From positions 145,474-209,473 of the forward strand of contig JAPPGG010000072.1 in NCBI GenBank assembly GCA_028875055.1: a stretch of 64,000 bases of DNA. Direction: 5' to 3'. Both the position numbers and the translations under genes were made by a program. Position 1 is the stretch's first letter. Every line of letters starts with the position of its first letter. The notes under the pieces are model-generated. The model searched no databases. It saw only the letters and a program-made list of their open reading frames with translations, and was not told the DNA's origin. Below are positions 35,253 through 44,318 of the stretch, piece by piece. The stretch comes from Chloroflexota bacterium. Its GTDB lineage: Bacteria; Chloroflexota; Dehalococcoidia; Lucifugimonadales; UBA3495.

Positions 35253-35316
35253 CACAACGGTATCGACCTGCTTGGGGGCACCATTCGGCTTACTTTCCCA
35301 TCCGTCGCCGATAATC

Positions 35317-35322
35317 TATAAT
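35317..35322 (+). promoter_or_regulatory. -10 box upstream of the LLM oxidoreductase
   Basis: TATAAT is a perfect -10 hexamer. The -35 at 17 bases (TTTCCC, 35294-35299) is weak. Predicted initiation lies about 25 bases before the ATG. Confidence 0.5.
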
Positions 35323-35353
35323 CCGCCTAACGCAATCCAGAAGGAGGCGCCAT

Positions 35354-36544
35354 ATGATCACCAAGTTCGACAGTCTCTATGCCGGCCATGTCGATATGGA
35401 CAATGTGGGCTATGGCGGGACCGCCGTAAATGACCGGTCCTTTTCCGACGAATACCTGGCTACGGCCTTCGACAAGGCCCAGGCCATCGCCCAGACCATG
35501 GACCGGCTGGGCTACGACACCATGTGGATGGCGGAACACCATTTCCAGCCCGAGGGCTACGAGTGTATCCCCAACCTCCTGATGCTCAATGTTCACCTGG
35601 CGCACCTTACCAAGACTTTGAAATTCGGCTGCGGTTTCAACATTGCCCCGATGTGGAATCCGCTGCGTCTGGCCGAAGATTTCGCCACCGCCGACATTCT
35701 TACCAGGGGCCGGGTCATCTTTGGCGTAGGCCGCGGCTACCATACCCGCGAGGTGGAGACCTTCGGATCACCCCTGCTGGACCAGCCGGCCAACCGGGAC
35801 CTTTTTGAAGAGCAGGTCGAGATCATCCTCAAGTCCTTCAACGAACGTTCCTTCTCCCACCAGGGCAAGTATTACACTATTCCGCCCCGGGTTCCCTACA
35901 GGGGTTACGAGCTTGAAGAAATCACCCTCGTGCCCCGCCCCCGCACTCTGCCCGTAGAGACCTGGCAGCCCATTCAGAGCGCGACGCCCCGTGCCCTGGA
36001 TTTCATGGCCAGGCACGGAATCAAGGGCATGATCGGCGGTGGAGTTTCCGAGGGTGGCGCCATTTACGACGTCATCGCGGCTTACCGCGACGCTCTTGTC
36101 CGCGCCGGCCGAGAGGATGTTCAGCTGGGCGAGGGCCTGGCCATTGGCTTCCACTTCTTCATGGCCGACACCCGGGAAGCGGCTATGAAGGAAGCCGCCA
36201 GCTACTACGAGGAGAACCTCAAGATGTTCGGGCCCCTGCGTCTCGTCCGCTCCCTGACCGATGACCAGATAGAAGCCATGGGCGATCCCCGTCGAGCCCC
36301 CACCGCCGGCCTGCCCACAATCGAACGGGCCGTCGAACGCCAGGGCTTCCTCTGCGGTCCCCCGGAACTGATCATTGAGCAGCTCAAGGAGTTGGAAGAG
36401 CAGTACCCGGGCCTGGACCGCGTGGGCATGAGCCACCCGGTGGGCACGCCCGAAAAGGTAATCCTGGAACAGCTGGAATGGCTGGCCCGCGACGTCATGC
36501 CCGCGTTCACCAGCAAGGCCGAGCAGGCCGTTCCCGCCGACTAG
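35354..36544 (+). CDS. LLM-class flavin-dependent oxidoreductase (luciferase-like)
   Basis: The 396-residue protein has the bacterial-luciferase-like TIM barrel. Visible features are DTMWMAEHHFQPEGY near residue 55, GCGFNIAPMWNPLRLAED, TRGRVIFGVGRGY and a C-terminal GMSHPVGTPEKVILEQLEWL. Such enzymes are F420- or FMN-dependent monooxygenases that oxidise or cleave organic substrates. Cofactor and substrate are not decided by sequence alone. AAGGAGG before the ATG is the strongest ribosome-binding site in this part of the window. Confidence 0.9.
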   Translation: MITKFDSLYAGHVDMDNVGYGGTAVNDRSFSDEYLATAFDKAQAIAQTMDRLGYDTMWMAEHHFQPEGYECIPNLLMLNVHLAHLTKTLKFGCGFNIAPMWNPLRLAEDFATADILTRGRVIFGVGRGYHTREVETFGSPLLDQPANRDLFEEQVEIILKSFNERSFSHQGKYYTIPPRVPYRGYELEEITLVPRPRTLPVETWQPIQSATPRALDFMARHGIKGMIGGGVSEGGAIYDVIAAYRDALVRAGREDVQLGEGLAIGFHFFMADTREAAMKEAASYYEENLKMFGPLRLVRSLTDDQIEAMGDPRRAPTAGLPTIERAVERQGFLCGPPELIIEQLKELEEQYPGLDRVGMSHPVGTPEKVILEQLEWLARDVMPAFTSKAEQAVPAD

Positions 36545-36930
36545 AACTCCGGCTGGTCTGAATTGATGGAACAGGGACCAGCCGTCTTTCCGGGGAAAGC
36601 GGATCCTTTGAACATTCCGGCAGGGGGCGGCTGACCCCTGGCAACCCTTCCGGCTCGCAGGGCCGGAGTGGCGATGAGCGCTGCGAGCTCATCGTTGCAG
36701 TTCTTCTGTTTCGCTGGAATAGAGCCAGGGTGACAACTGGATTTGCCGGGGTTTGCGGCGGGTCGCCGGCATGGGGGACCGTTGCTCAGCAATCCGGGGT
36801 TTGGCCCTGGTCCCGAAAATGGCCTCGACCCGGCAGGTAGCAGGGCGGGAGGGGAATCGCACACCCGCAATCCGACACCCCCACCCTCTCCCAATCCCCG
36901 GCGAACCCATTCAAAAAGGACTGTATCAAG
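36545..36930 (+). other. 386-base spacer before the thioredoxin-like gene
   Basis: Apart from the hairpin after the LLM gene and a CACCCCCACCCTCTCCCAAT-type tract near 36877-36900, which resembles a tract on the other strand near 47097-47133, nothing is recognised. No promoter with both boxes is seen. Confidence 0.5.
36551..36588 (+). terminator. possible terminator after the LLM oxidoreductase
   Basis: An 8-bp stem (GGCTGGTC at 36551-36558, GACCAGCC at 36576-36583) with a 17-base loop is followed by GTCTTTC. The U-tract is poor. Confidence 0.4.
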
Positions 36931-37623
36931 TTGGCTTCTGATTTTCGCTCCGGTATGTTGGCCTGGTTGCCGCTGGCGGCCGTGACAGTCGCACTGTTCC
37001 TGGTGGTCACCCTGTTCTGGGTGGTACCTCCCCCTTCCGGAGGTTCCCCGACCGCCGTATCGGCCGAAGCGATTCCTGCCGAACGCGTCCAGCCCCGGCC
37101 CACGGCTACCCCCACTCCTGCCATCGTTACGCCGGCCGGCTCCGTCGAAGCACCCGGTTTTCGCGGCATCGTTCAGTGGATCAACAGCGAACCCCTGGTA
37201 CTGGAGGAACAGCGAGGCAAGGTCGTCCTGATAGACTTCTGGACCTACACTTGAATTAACTGCAAGCGCACCCTGCCGTATGTAAGGGACTGGTACGACA
37301 AGTACACCGACCGGGGTCTGGTCGTGGTCGGTGTTCACACCCCCGAGTTCGAGTTCGAGAAAATCGAGGAAAATGTCCGGGGAGCCCTCCCCCCGCTCAA
37401 TGTGGTCTGGCCCGTGGCCATGGACAACGACTACCGCACCTGGCGCGCCTACAATAACCGCTACTGGCCCCGCAAGTACCTCATAGACCAGGACGGCATT
37501 ATCCGCTTCGACCGCATCGGCGAGGGCGCCTATCTCGAAATGGAGCTTCACATCAGGAACCTGCTGGTCGAGGCTGGCGCTGACGTCTCCGACATCGCTG
37601 TGGGAGGGGTAGCAGCCCGTTGA
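36931..37623 (+). CDS. membrane-anchored thioredoxin-like protein, candidate selenoprotein (UxxC)
   Basis: The frame runs 230 codons and is interrupted only by TGA at 37252-37254 (codon 108). Around it the sequence reads DFWTYT-TGA-INCKRTLPY. The thioredoxin/DipZ-like family has a cysteine at exactly this position (WTYTCINC), so TGA replaces the first cysteine of CxxC, as expected for selenocysteine. Downstream the frame continues with the rest of the fold: VVVGVHTPEFEFEKIEENV, NRYWPRKYLIDQDGIIRF and GEGAYLEMEL. Residues about 9-31 form a hydrophobic anchor, followed by a Pro/Thr-rich linker, so the redox domain would face outside the cytoplasm. The start is TTG, 10 bases after AAAGGA; an ATG follows eight codons later. 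A point mutation or sequence error is the alternative. A strong terminator closes the gene. Confidence 0.8.
37255..37288 (+). promoter_or_regulatory. candidate bacterial SECIS hairpin
   Basis: After the TGA, 16 bases lead to a CCCT/AGGG stem (37271-37274 with 37285-37288) whose 10-base loop begins with G, 20 bases from the TGA. Position and the early loop G fit bacterial SECIS rules, but the stem is only 4 bp and its extension is mismatched. Confidence 0.25.
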
Positions 37624-37658
37624 GTCAGGGCAACTCCCCGCATCGGTTTGCCAGTCTG

Positions 37659-37692
37659 CCGCTTTCCTCCAGGGCGGAAAGCGGTTATTTTG
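37659..37692 (+). terminator. terminator after the thioredoxin-like gene
   Basis: A perfect 9-bp stem (CCGCTTTCC at 37659-37667, GGAAAGCGG at 37676-37684) with an 8-base loop is followed by TTATTTTG. It shows that the transcript is built to run through the in-frame TGA to this end. Confidence 0.85.
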
Positions 37693-37726
37693 TTCCAACG
37701 CATTACAACAGCCAGGAGGCAAGCGC

Positions 37727-39691
37727 TTGACTTCCCAATCCATGCCAGGAGACTCCACCCCCCTGATTCCTCGCAGGCTCTTCTTCGGAAATCCCGACAA
37801 GGCCTCGCCCCAGATCAGCCCCGACGGCTCCCAGCTGAGCTTCCTCGCCCCTGTTGAGGGAGTCCTGAATGTCTGGGTGGCCCCGGCCGACGACCCCGCA
37901 TCGGCGCAGCCCGTCACCAGGGACACCGGGCGCGGTGTCCGGCTTTACGGCTGGACCTACAATGGCCACCAGATCGCCTACCTCCAGGACAGTAACGGCG
38001 ACGAAAACTGGCACATCTACTCAGTTAACCTAGATACTGACGAGATACGCGACTTGACCCCGCTGGAAGGCGTCCAGGCCCAGATTAACCGGGACAGCCC
38101 GAAGCACCCCGGCCGCATTCTCGTCGGCCTGAACGACCGAGATCCGCAACTCCACGACATTTACTTCCTCGACCTGGAGACCGGCGAGCGGGAACTTGCC
38201 CTGCTAAACGAGGGTTTTGCCTGGTTCGTCGCCGACGAAGAACTCAACATACGCCTCGCCGCCAGGCTCACCCCCGACGGCGGTTCCGAATACCTGGCCA
38301 GGTCCCGGGACGGCAGCTGGGAGCATGCGTTTTTCATTGGCATGGAGGACGCCGTCACTACTTCCCCCATTGAATTTGACCGCACCGGTCGGGCCCTGTA
38401 TATGTCCGACAGTCGAGACCGGGATACGGCCGCCCTCAAGTCAATAGACCTGGCTACCGGCGCCCAGTCTGTTTTGGCATCCGACGACCGGGCCGACGTG
38501 GCCGACACCATGCTCCACCCAACGGAAAAGACCCTGCAGGCCGTAGCATTCAACTACGATCGCAAGACCTGGCAGGTCTTTGACGAGGCTGTTGGCGCCG
38601 ACCTGGAATTCCTCGCCTCAGTGTCCCCCGGGGACATAGAAGTCATCAGCCGCACCCTGGACGATAGCTGCTGGATTGTCGCCTACCTCCTGGATGACGG
38701 CCCCGTCCGCTACTACCGTTATCTGCGCGAAGCCAGGGACGCCCAGTTCCTCTTTACCAACCGCACCGCTTTGGAAGAGCAGCCCCTGGTCAAGGTCCAC
38801 CCGGCGGTGGTCCCCTCGCGGGACGGCCTTGACCTCGTCTGCTACTACTCCCTCCCCAGGGACGCGGACCCGGATCAGACAGGGGTTTCTGCAGGCCCGC
38901 TGCCCCTGGCCCTCCTGGTCCACGGCGGTCCCTGGGCCCGCGACTCCTGGGGCTACAACCCCGTGTACCAGCTACTCGCCAACCGCGGATACGCCGTTCT
39001 CAGCGTCAACTTCCGGGGGTCCACCGGCTTCGGCAAGAATTTCGTTAACGCTGCCAACCACGAATGGGGCGGCAAAATGCACGACGACCTTATCGATGCC
39101 GTCCGCTGGGCCATCGACCAGGGCATAGCCGACCCCGACCGCGTGGCCATCCTGGGAGGCAGCTACGGGGGCTACGCCACCCTCGTGGGTATGACCGCCA
39201 CCCCCGAAGTGTTTGCCTGCGGAGTTGATATCGTTGGCCCCTCCAGCCTGGTAACCCTGATGGAGACCATTCCTCCCTACTGGCAGCCCAGCATTGACCT
39301 GTTTACCAGCCGGGTTGGCGACTACCGCACCGAGGAGGGCCAGGCCTTTCTCCTGGAGCGGTCCCCCCTGACCCGCGTGGACAACATTCGCAAGCCCCTG
39401 CTCATCGGCCAGGGGGCCAATGACCCGCGCGTAAAGCAGTCCGAGTCCGACCAGATTGTTGCCGCCATGCAGCAGAAGGGAATTCCCGTCACCTACGTTC
39501 TCTTCCCCGACGAGGGCCACGGGTTCGCCCGCCCCGAAAACAACCTCGCCTTCTTCGCCGTGGCCGAGGCTTTCCTCGCCCAGTGTCTTGGAGGGCGCTA
39601 CGAACCCCTGGGCGACGACCTTGAAGGTTCGTCCATAACCGCCCCTTCCGGCAGCGAGCACGTCCCCGGTTTGAGCGCGGCCCTGTCCTGA
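37727..39691 (+). CDS. S9 family serine peptidase (acylaminoacyl/prolyl oligopeptidase type)
   Basis: The 654-residue protein has an N-terminal beta-propeller with repeated strands and a C-terminal alpha/beta-hydrolase domain from about residue 380. The nucleophile is in GGSYGGYATL, the catalytic aspartate in GANDPRVKQ and the histidine in DEGHGFARPEN. LLVHGGPWARDSWGYNP forms the oxyanion region. Such enzymes trim short peptides in the cytoplasm; no signal peptide is visible. The TTG start follows GGAGG by about 7 bases; an ATG lies five codons later. Confidence 0.93.
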   Translation: MTSQSMPGDSTPLIPRRLFFGNPDKASPQISPDGSQLSFLAPVEGVLNVWVAPADDPASAQPVTRDTGRGVRLYGWTYNGHQIAYLQDSNGDENWHIYSVNLDTDEIRDLTPLEGVQAQINRDSPKHPGRILVGLNDRDPQLHDIYFLDLETGERELALLNEGFAWFVADEELNIRLAARLTPDGGSEYLARSRDGSWEHAFFIGMEDAVTTSPIEFDRTGRALYMSDSRDRDTAALKSIDLATGAQSVLASDDRADVADTMLHPTEKTLQAVAFNYDRKTWQVFDEAVGADLEFLASVSPGDIEVISRTLDDSCWIVAYLLDDGPVRYYRYLREARDAQFLFTNRTALEEQPLVKVHPAVVPSRDGLDLVCYYSLPRDADPDQTGVSAGPLPLALLVHGGPWARDSWGYNPVYQLLANRGYAVLSVNFRGSTGFGKNFVNAANHEWGGKMHDDLIDAVRWAIDQGIADPDRVAILGGSYGGYATLVGMTATPEVFACGVDIVGPSSLVTLMETIPPYWQPSIDLFTSRVGDYRTEEGQAFLLERSPLTRVDNIRKPLLIGQGANDPRVKQSESDQIVAAMQQKGIPVTYVLFPDEGHGFARPENNLAFFAVAEAFLAQCLGGRYEPLGDDLEGSSITAPSGSEHVPGLSAALS

Positions 39692-39747
39692 ACGACAAGT
39701 ACCCGACCTGGAGAAACAGCGCTGAGATGTGAGTGGTTTAAAGTGGG

Positions 39748-39832
39748 CAGGGGCGGGTATGAGACGCGCCCTGACTGCTCTTCGATCGGTCTGCCTGTGC
39801 GATGCAACCTGAAACAGAAGGCTTCCACCTGA
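39748..39832 (+). repeat. composite repeat B, copy 2
   Basis: A palindromic head (AGGGGCGGG, TATGAGA, CGCGCCCT) is followed by a tail with TCGGTCTGCCTGTGCGAT and GAAGGCTTCCACCTG. Head and tail order match the copies at 2899 and 45324. Confidence 0.6.
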
Positions 39833-39850
39833 AGATTAAGAGCCTGGCAA

Positions 39851-39880
39851 CAAAAAGGGGCGGGATTTGCACCCGCCCCT
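39851..39880 (-). terminator. terminator of the NHL-repeat gene, built from a repeat-B palindrome
   Basis: A perfect 9-bp stem (AGGGGCGGG and CCCGCCCCT) with loop ATTTGCA is followed on the minus strand by TTTTTG. It lies just past the stop of the leftward NHL gene. Confidence 0.85.
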
Positions 39881-39931
39881 CTTGCTTCCCATTAAGCCCC
39901 GTCGGCGACTTCCGTCGCCCCAAAGGCAACC

Positions 39932-40930
39932 CTAAAGATTGATGGCAGCCTCGGCGTAGTCCCGTTCCTTGCTGTAAACCTGTATGCGATGCCGCACTGA
40001 CTCGGCCACGTATAGCCGGTCATCTGCGTCCAGGTTCACTGCTATGGGTCGGTTGAAACGCCATTCCACTTCCATGTTCGTCCGGCGGCGGGCCTTGGCC
40101 ACATCCGGGTTGGCGTCAATATAGTCCTGTACCCAGGGCGAGGGCGTCTGGGCGTCGCCCACCAGCGTCGCGATGAACTTTCCGTCCGGTTCGTATATCT
40201 GCACCTGGTGGTTGCCCCAGTCGGCCACGTAAACATCGCCATCCGAGTCCACCGCAACATCGGTGGGCCGGCTCAGCCCGCCCACGCCATCGGAGGTCAC
40301 ACCGAACTCTGCCAGGAAGTGACCGTCCCCGCTGAACTTCTGGACTCGGTCATTCTTCCAGTCCGCCACATACACATTGCCCTCGGCATCAAGGCACAGA
40401 CCCCAGGGCTTGTTGAACTGGCCCGGTCCGCTGCCCTCGCTGCCCCAGGTGGCCAGGCGCTGGCCGTCCTTGCTGAACTTCTGTACCCGGTTGTTCTGGC
40501 TGTCCACGATATACAGGTCGTTGGCGCCGTCAACCGCAATACCCGAGGGACCCCGCATTTGCCCTTCGGCGCTTCCGGCATCCCCCCACTTGGCAAGGAA
40601 CTGTCCATCCTTGTCCATTACCGTTACCTTGTTGGTATTCTCGTCGGTAACGTAGATGTTCTCGTCGCTGTCCAGGGCAATTCCCATGGGCCAGACGAAC
40701 TGACCGTCTCCCATGCCGAATCGGCCAATGTCAGCAATGAATTCGTGCTTCAGCGTGCACTTGCTTATGCGCAGGGTTATCTCGTCCACACCCCGGTTAA
40801 GCACATAGAGGGTCTCGTTGCTGCCCAGGGCGAAGTCCATGGGCACCAGGAACCCGATTCCCGAGGTGGAATACATGCCAATGCAGTGGCTGTAATCAAA
40901 CACCCGCCCGGCGGCGATTGTGGTTAGCAT
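39932..40930 (-). CDS. NHL-repeat beta-propeller protein
   Basis: The 332-residue protein is built from about six NHL-type repeats with the recurring pattern of a GQF or GQL turn, then GIALDSDENIYVTD- or VAVDSDGDVYVADWGN-like strands. It should fold as a six-bladed propeller. No signal peptide, membrane segment or catalytic domain is seen. Related proteins act as binding scaffolds or peptidyl-lyase-like enzymes; no specific role can be assigned. AGGAGG precedes the ATG. It follows the DUF1501/DUF1800 pair in the same direction. Confidence 0.9.
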   Translation of the reverse strand: MLTTIAAGRVFDYSHCIGMYSTSGIGFLVPMDFALGSNETLYVLNRGVDEITLRISKCTLKHEFIADIGRFGMGDGQFVWPMGIALDSDENIYVTDENTNKVTVMDKDGQFLAKWGDAGSAEGQMRGPSGIAVDGANDLYIVDSQNNRVQKFSKDGQRLATWGSEGSGPGQFNKPWGLCLDAEGNVYVADWKNDRVQKFSGDGHFLAEFGVTSDGVGGLSRPTDVAVDSDGDVYVADWGNHQVQIYEPDGKFIATLVGDAQTPSPWVQDYIDANPDVAKARRRTNMEVEWRFNRPIAVNLDADDRLYVAESVRHRIQVYSKERDYAEAAINL

Positions 40931-40990
40931 TGTTGCCTCCTGGATAATTGCAAGGGAACAATTCAGCTACAAGCTGGCTCTGTACCCTTC

Positions 40991-41015
40991 AGGGGCGGGT
41001 TTGACACCCGCCCCT
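40991..41015. repeat. repeat-B palindrome between DUF1501 and NHL genes
   Basis: A perfect 9-bp stem AGGGGCGGG/CCCGCCCCT with loop TTTGACA, the same arms as at 39856-39880. No U-tract follows on the minus strand, so it is a hairpin or processing site rather than a standard terminator. Confidence 0.75.
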
Positions 41016-41045
41016 GCATTCTTGACCATGTCGGCTTGTCCTGGC

Positions 41046-42182
41046 CTAGAGGAAGTCCATCTGCTCGAACTCGCCGCCCACGATGGGCTTGGCGTCCAGG
41101 CCCAGCCACCGCTCCGCGAACGTCGAGTAGAACCCTCGGAAATCATAGCTGGGAACCAGGTCGCCCTCGAAAAGGTCTTCAGCCTTCATTGAGGGGTATT
41201 CACCATACATTCCCGGGTTTACCGCGTCCCCCAGGGCAAAGGCCACGCCGCCTCGACCGTGGTCGCAGCCGGTGCCGTTGTCCTGGACTCTCCGGCCGAA
41301 CTCGGTAAAGACCAGCATTACCACGTTGTCGGCGGCATCGTGCTCCCTGAGGTCGGCGAAAAAGTCGCTGACCGCGCCGGAAACGTCGGTCCACAGCTTG
41401 GCGTGGGTGGGCAGCTGATTGAAGTGCGTGTCAAAGCTGCCGTACTGGGTGTAGAAAATCTGCGTGCCCAGGTTTGCCAGGTGCACCTGCGCCACGCTCT
41501 TCAAGCTCTTGGCTATGGGATTATCGGCGTACTCGATGGTGGAAGAGTACTGTTCCGGGGCCGTCTTGATGATGTCCGCGCCCTTCAGCGCGTCCCGCCC
41601 GGTCTGGCCCAGGTAGTCCATCGTCATGCCCGTCCCTATGGCCGGCGAATAGACCCGGGAGAAGAGCTCTAGCATCTGCTCCCGTTCCTCCCCCGCGCCA
41701 ATGGCGGGGATGTCGGTCAGCACGCCGTAGGAGGCCAGGTCCGACACCGACGTCACCGGCACGCCCCGCAGAGCCATGGCCCGGGGCAGCCCCTGTCCAA
41801 AGTTAACTCCCTTCAGCACGTTCTCGCCGGCGGGGTCCAGGTCGCGGATGACGCGGCCCAGCCAGCCCTCGGTACCCACCTTGTCCGGTTCGCAAGTGTG
41901 CCAGATGTCCATGGACCGGAAGTGGGACCGGGAGGAGTTTTCGTACCCGATGCCGTGGATAATCGCCATCTGGCCCTGGTCCCACAGGTCCTTCACCGGA
42001 CCCATGCTGGGATGGAAGGCCAAATCATCCGTGAACTTGATCAGCTGGTCTTCGGGCAGCCCCAGGTTGGGCCGGTTCTCCCGGTAGAGGGGATTGGTAA
42101 ACGGTACCACCGTATTGAGATAGTCATTGGCGCCGGAAAGCTGCAGAACCACCAGCACCGGATCTTTCTTGGTCGAGGCCAT
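41046..42182 (-). CDS. DUF1501 family protein
   Basis: The 378-residue protein has the DUF1501 hallmarks: VLVVLQLSGANDYLNTVVPF at the start, FHPSMGPVKDLWDQGQMAIIHGIGY, SHFRSMDIWHT, and TEFGRRVQDNGTGCDHGRGG. The fold is related to alkaline phosphatase/sulfatases. These proteins are almost always paired with a DUF1800 protein, as here (46 bases apart). The usual twin-arginine signal at the N-terminus is not visible. The biochemical role is not established. AGGAGG precedes the ATG. Confidence 0.93.
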   Translation of the reverse strand: MASTKKDPVLVVLQLSGANDYLNTVVPFTNPLYRENRPNLGLPEDQLIKFTDDLAFHPSMGPVKDLWDQGQMAIIHGIGYENSSRSHFRSMDIWHTCEPDKVGTEGWLGRVIRDLDPAGENVLKGVNFGQGLPRAMALRGVPVTSVSDLASYGVLTDIPAIGAGEEREQMLELFSRVYSPAIGTGMTMDYLGQTGRDALKGADIIKTAPEQYSSTIEYADNPIAKSLKSVAQVHLANLGTQIFYTQYGSFDTHFNQLPTHAKLWTDVSGAVSDFFADLREHDAADNVVMLVFTEFGRRVQDNGTGCDHGRGGVAFALGDAVNPGMYGEYPSMKAEDLFEGDLVPSYDFRGFYSTFAERWLGLDAKPIVGGEFEQMDFL

Positions 42183-42228
42183 GCCGTCCTCCTGTTCTTG
42201 GCTGAAATTGCCGGCTTACCTTGCCGGC

Positions 42229-43632
42229 TTAGGCAAACTGGAACTCCCGGGTAGCGGCAATCATTGCCAGCATGACTCCGGCTCGTTTTTCCGATTCGGC
42301 TGCGCTTTCCTCAGAATCCCAGCTGATGTCTCCGTCCTGCTGGGCCTGCGTCAACAGTTCCTGGAACGTGCCGTCATCCACTTCAACCGGACCAACCAGT
42401 TCCAGGCAGGAGCGAACAAAATCGGCGGGACTCAGTGTTCCCCGTTCCTTCAGGCCCGCCACTATGGCCTTGACGCCAGGGAGCAAGGTGTCCGAAAGCA
42501 ACTTGGCGGCGAAGTTGACCCGCCGCACCAGGGCCCCACCGTCTATCCATTCGGAACCGGTGTGCCAGCTCTCCACGCTGGGGGGATTCATCAGTTCCTG
42601 GCCCTGCCAGGCGCACTCGAAGGCCAGCAGGGGGAACCCCGTTCGCGGCTGGTAGTAATTCCCGGCCAGCCGGGCCGTGCTGACGACCAGCTCCGCGGGA
42701 CTCTTTACGTGCTGGAACTGGGCCTCCTTGAAGAAGTCCGAGTTGAACAGCGCCCGCAATATGGCCTTGATGTCGGCGCCCGAGTCCATGTACGCCTTGA
42801 CCAGCAGGTCAATGGCGGCCTCGTCGTTGGGCGGCGTAATGTTCCACGCTGGCACCTGGGGCTCGTCCGCCACAAAGAAGTTGTACAGGTGACGGGCCAG
42901 GAATCGGGCCGTGTCCTCCTGCTTGACTATGATGTCGATGATGTCGTCGCCGTCGAAGTTGCCCGTGTTGCCCAGGAACTCCTTCTCGCCGTAATCGTGG
43001 TCTTCAGGCCGGAACTCAAAGCTCCAGTAGAACCGGCCCACCGGTTGCCTGGGCGGCTTCGCCCCGATGGTCCAGCCGGTGAAGGCCCTCGAGGCTTCCT
43101 TGATGTCGTCCTCGGAATAGTGGCCCACACCCATTGAGAACAGTTCCAGCAACTCCCGGCCCCAGTTCTCGTTGATGGAACCATAGTGGTTGCCGTTGTT
43201 GTCCAGCCAGTAAATCATGGCCGGGTTTTGCGCCAGTCTTACCAGCAGGTTCGGGAAGTTGGTCAGGCCTTCCTTGCGGAACATGGCCACCTGCGCCAGC
43301 ATCTCCGGCGGATTGTCCACCTTGGAGTTCCCTGTGGCGAAAAGCTGGTGCCAGAAAAGGGCTATCTTTTCCTTCAACGGCCACCGGGTATTCACCATCC
43401 GGTAAACCCATTCCGTCTGCGCCGCCACCGGCGCCAGCGAGCTTTCAAACTGGGGGAAATAGCGGTAAAGCTCGTCTTCGTCTATGCCCGAGTCGGCGCC
43501 GGGATTGAGCAACTCCTCCACCGTGGCTTCATAGCCCCTGGCGCAGCGTTCCTCCAGTTCGGCTCGGGAGGCGCCAAACCCTGCGCGGCGCATCAGGTGT
43601 GCCATCAGGGCAATATCTGCTTGGTTCGGCAT
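42229..43632 (-). CDS. DUF1800 family protein
   Basis: The 467-residue, mostly helical protein shows LMRRAGFGASRAELE, KEKIALFWHQLFATGNSKVD, NWGRELLELFSMGVGHYSEDD and VKSPAELVVSTARLAGNYY. These are the standard blocks of DUF1800, the constant partner of DUF1501. A role in handling extracellular or envelope polymers has been proposed for some members, but function is unknown. GGAGGAGAGG precedes the ATG. No signal peptide is seen. Confidence 0.93.
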   Translation of the reverse strand: MPNQADIALMAHLMRRAGFGASRAELEERCARGYEATVEELLNPGADSGIDEDELYRYFPQFESSLAPVAAQTEWVYRMVNTRWPLKEKIALFWHQLFATGNSKVDNPPEMLAQVAMFRKEGLTNFPNLLVRLAQNPAMIYWLDNNGNHYGSINENWGRELLELFSMGVGHYSEDDIKEASRAFTGWTIGAKPPRQPVGRFYWSFEFRPEDHDYGEKEFLGNTGNFDGDDIIDIIVKQEDTARFLARHLYNFFVADEPQVPAWNITPPNDEAAIDLLVKAYMDSGADIKAILRALFNSDFFKEAQFQHVKSPAELVVSTARLAGNYYQPRTGFPLLAFECAWQGQELMNPPSVESWHTGSEWIDGGALVRRVNFAAKLLSDTLLPGVKAIVAGLKERGTLSPADFVRSCLELVGPVEVDDGTFQELLTQAQQDGDISWDSEESAAESEKRAGVMLAMIAATREFQFA

Positions 43633-43695
43633 ACCCTCTCCTCCATTTGAATCATCTGCCAGTGCTTGCGATCAACTCAATCGGGCCGTTCCGAC

Positions 43696-44196
43696 TTAGC
43701 GGGCAGCGGCCTGCTGGGCGGCCATTTCCTCGTCCCAAGGACCGGGGAACTGGCCGGACATGCGTCCCTCGCCCATGAAAATGTTCTCTTCCCGGTTCCA
43801 CTGGCTGCGCGGCAATTCGTAGGAAACTTCAATGCCGTTGCCATCCGGGTCGTTGAAGTAAATGCCTATCGAAATGCCGTGGTCGGAAATGTGGCCGATG
43901 GGCACATTCTTTTCCTTCAGCCGGTGGTACATCTCCTTCAGGTCATCCAGGCTCTCCATCATCCAGGCCATGTGGTTGAGACCCACCTGGCGGTTCTGAA
44001 TGCCCGGGGCTTCCTCTCCAACCTCGATCAGGGCCACTTCGTGGGACTGCTCAATGTCCGCTGACATGAAAGCCGCCCGCCCTGGCTTGAAGTCATAGGT
44101 GTGCAGGCCCAGAATGTCCTCGTACCATTGCTGGGAGCGTTCGGCGTTGCGCACGAAGAGATTCACGTGACCCAGGAACTTGGGCTTGTAGCTCAT
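43696..44196 (-). CDS. VOC-fold dioxygenase-like protein
   Basis: The 166-residue protein has two beta-alpha-beta-beta-beta modules of the vicinal oxygen chelate superfamily. The likely metal ligands are H10 (FLGHVNLFV), the histidine of GLNHMAWMM and the glutamate of GNGIEVSYEL. DHGISIGIYFNDPDGNG matches the extradiol dioxygenase branch. The substrate is unknown; an aromatic or glyoxalase-type substrate is possible. It is read in the same direction as the DUF1800 and deacetylase genes. Confidence 0.88.
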   Translation of the reverse strand: MSYKPKFLGHVNLFVRNAERSQQWYEDILGLHTYDFKPGRAAFMSADIEQSHEVALIEVGEEAPGIQNRQVGLNHMAWMMESLDDLKEMYHRLKEKNVPIGHISDHGISIGIYFNDPDGNGIEVSYELPRSQWNREENIFMGEGRMSGQFPGPWDEEMAAQQAAAR

Positions 44197-44318
44197 ATCC
44201 CTACCTCGCAGTTTACGATGTGCCTACAAATTTCTAGCCTAAAATTACCATAAAGCCGTGTGGAGCGCAAGAAAATCGTACCTGAAACTCGGCCTCATTC
44301 GCCCGTTCCTGAAGCGGG

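Noticed and set aside
40991..41015. Terminator for DUF1501
   Set aside because: The stem is perfect but no U-tract follows on the minus strand; it is listed as a repeat palindrome.
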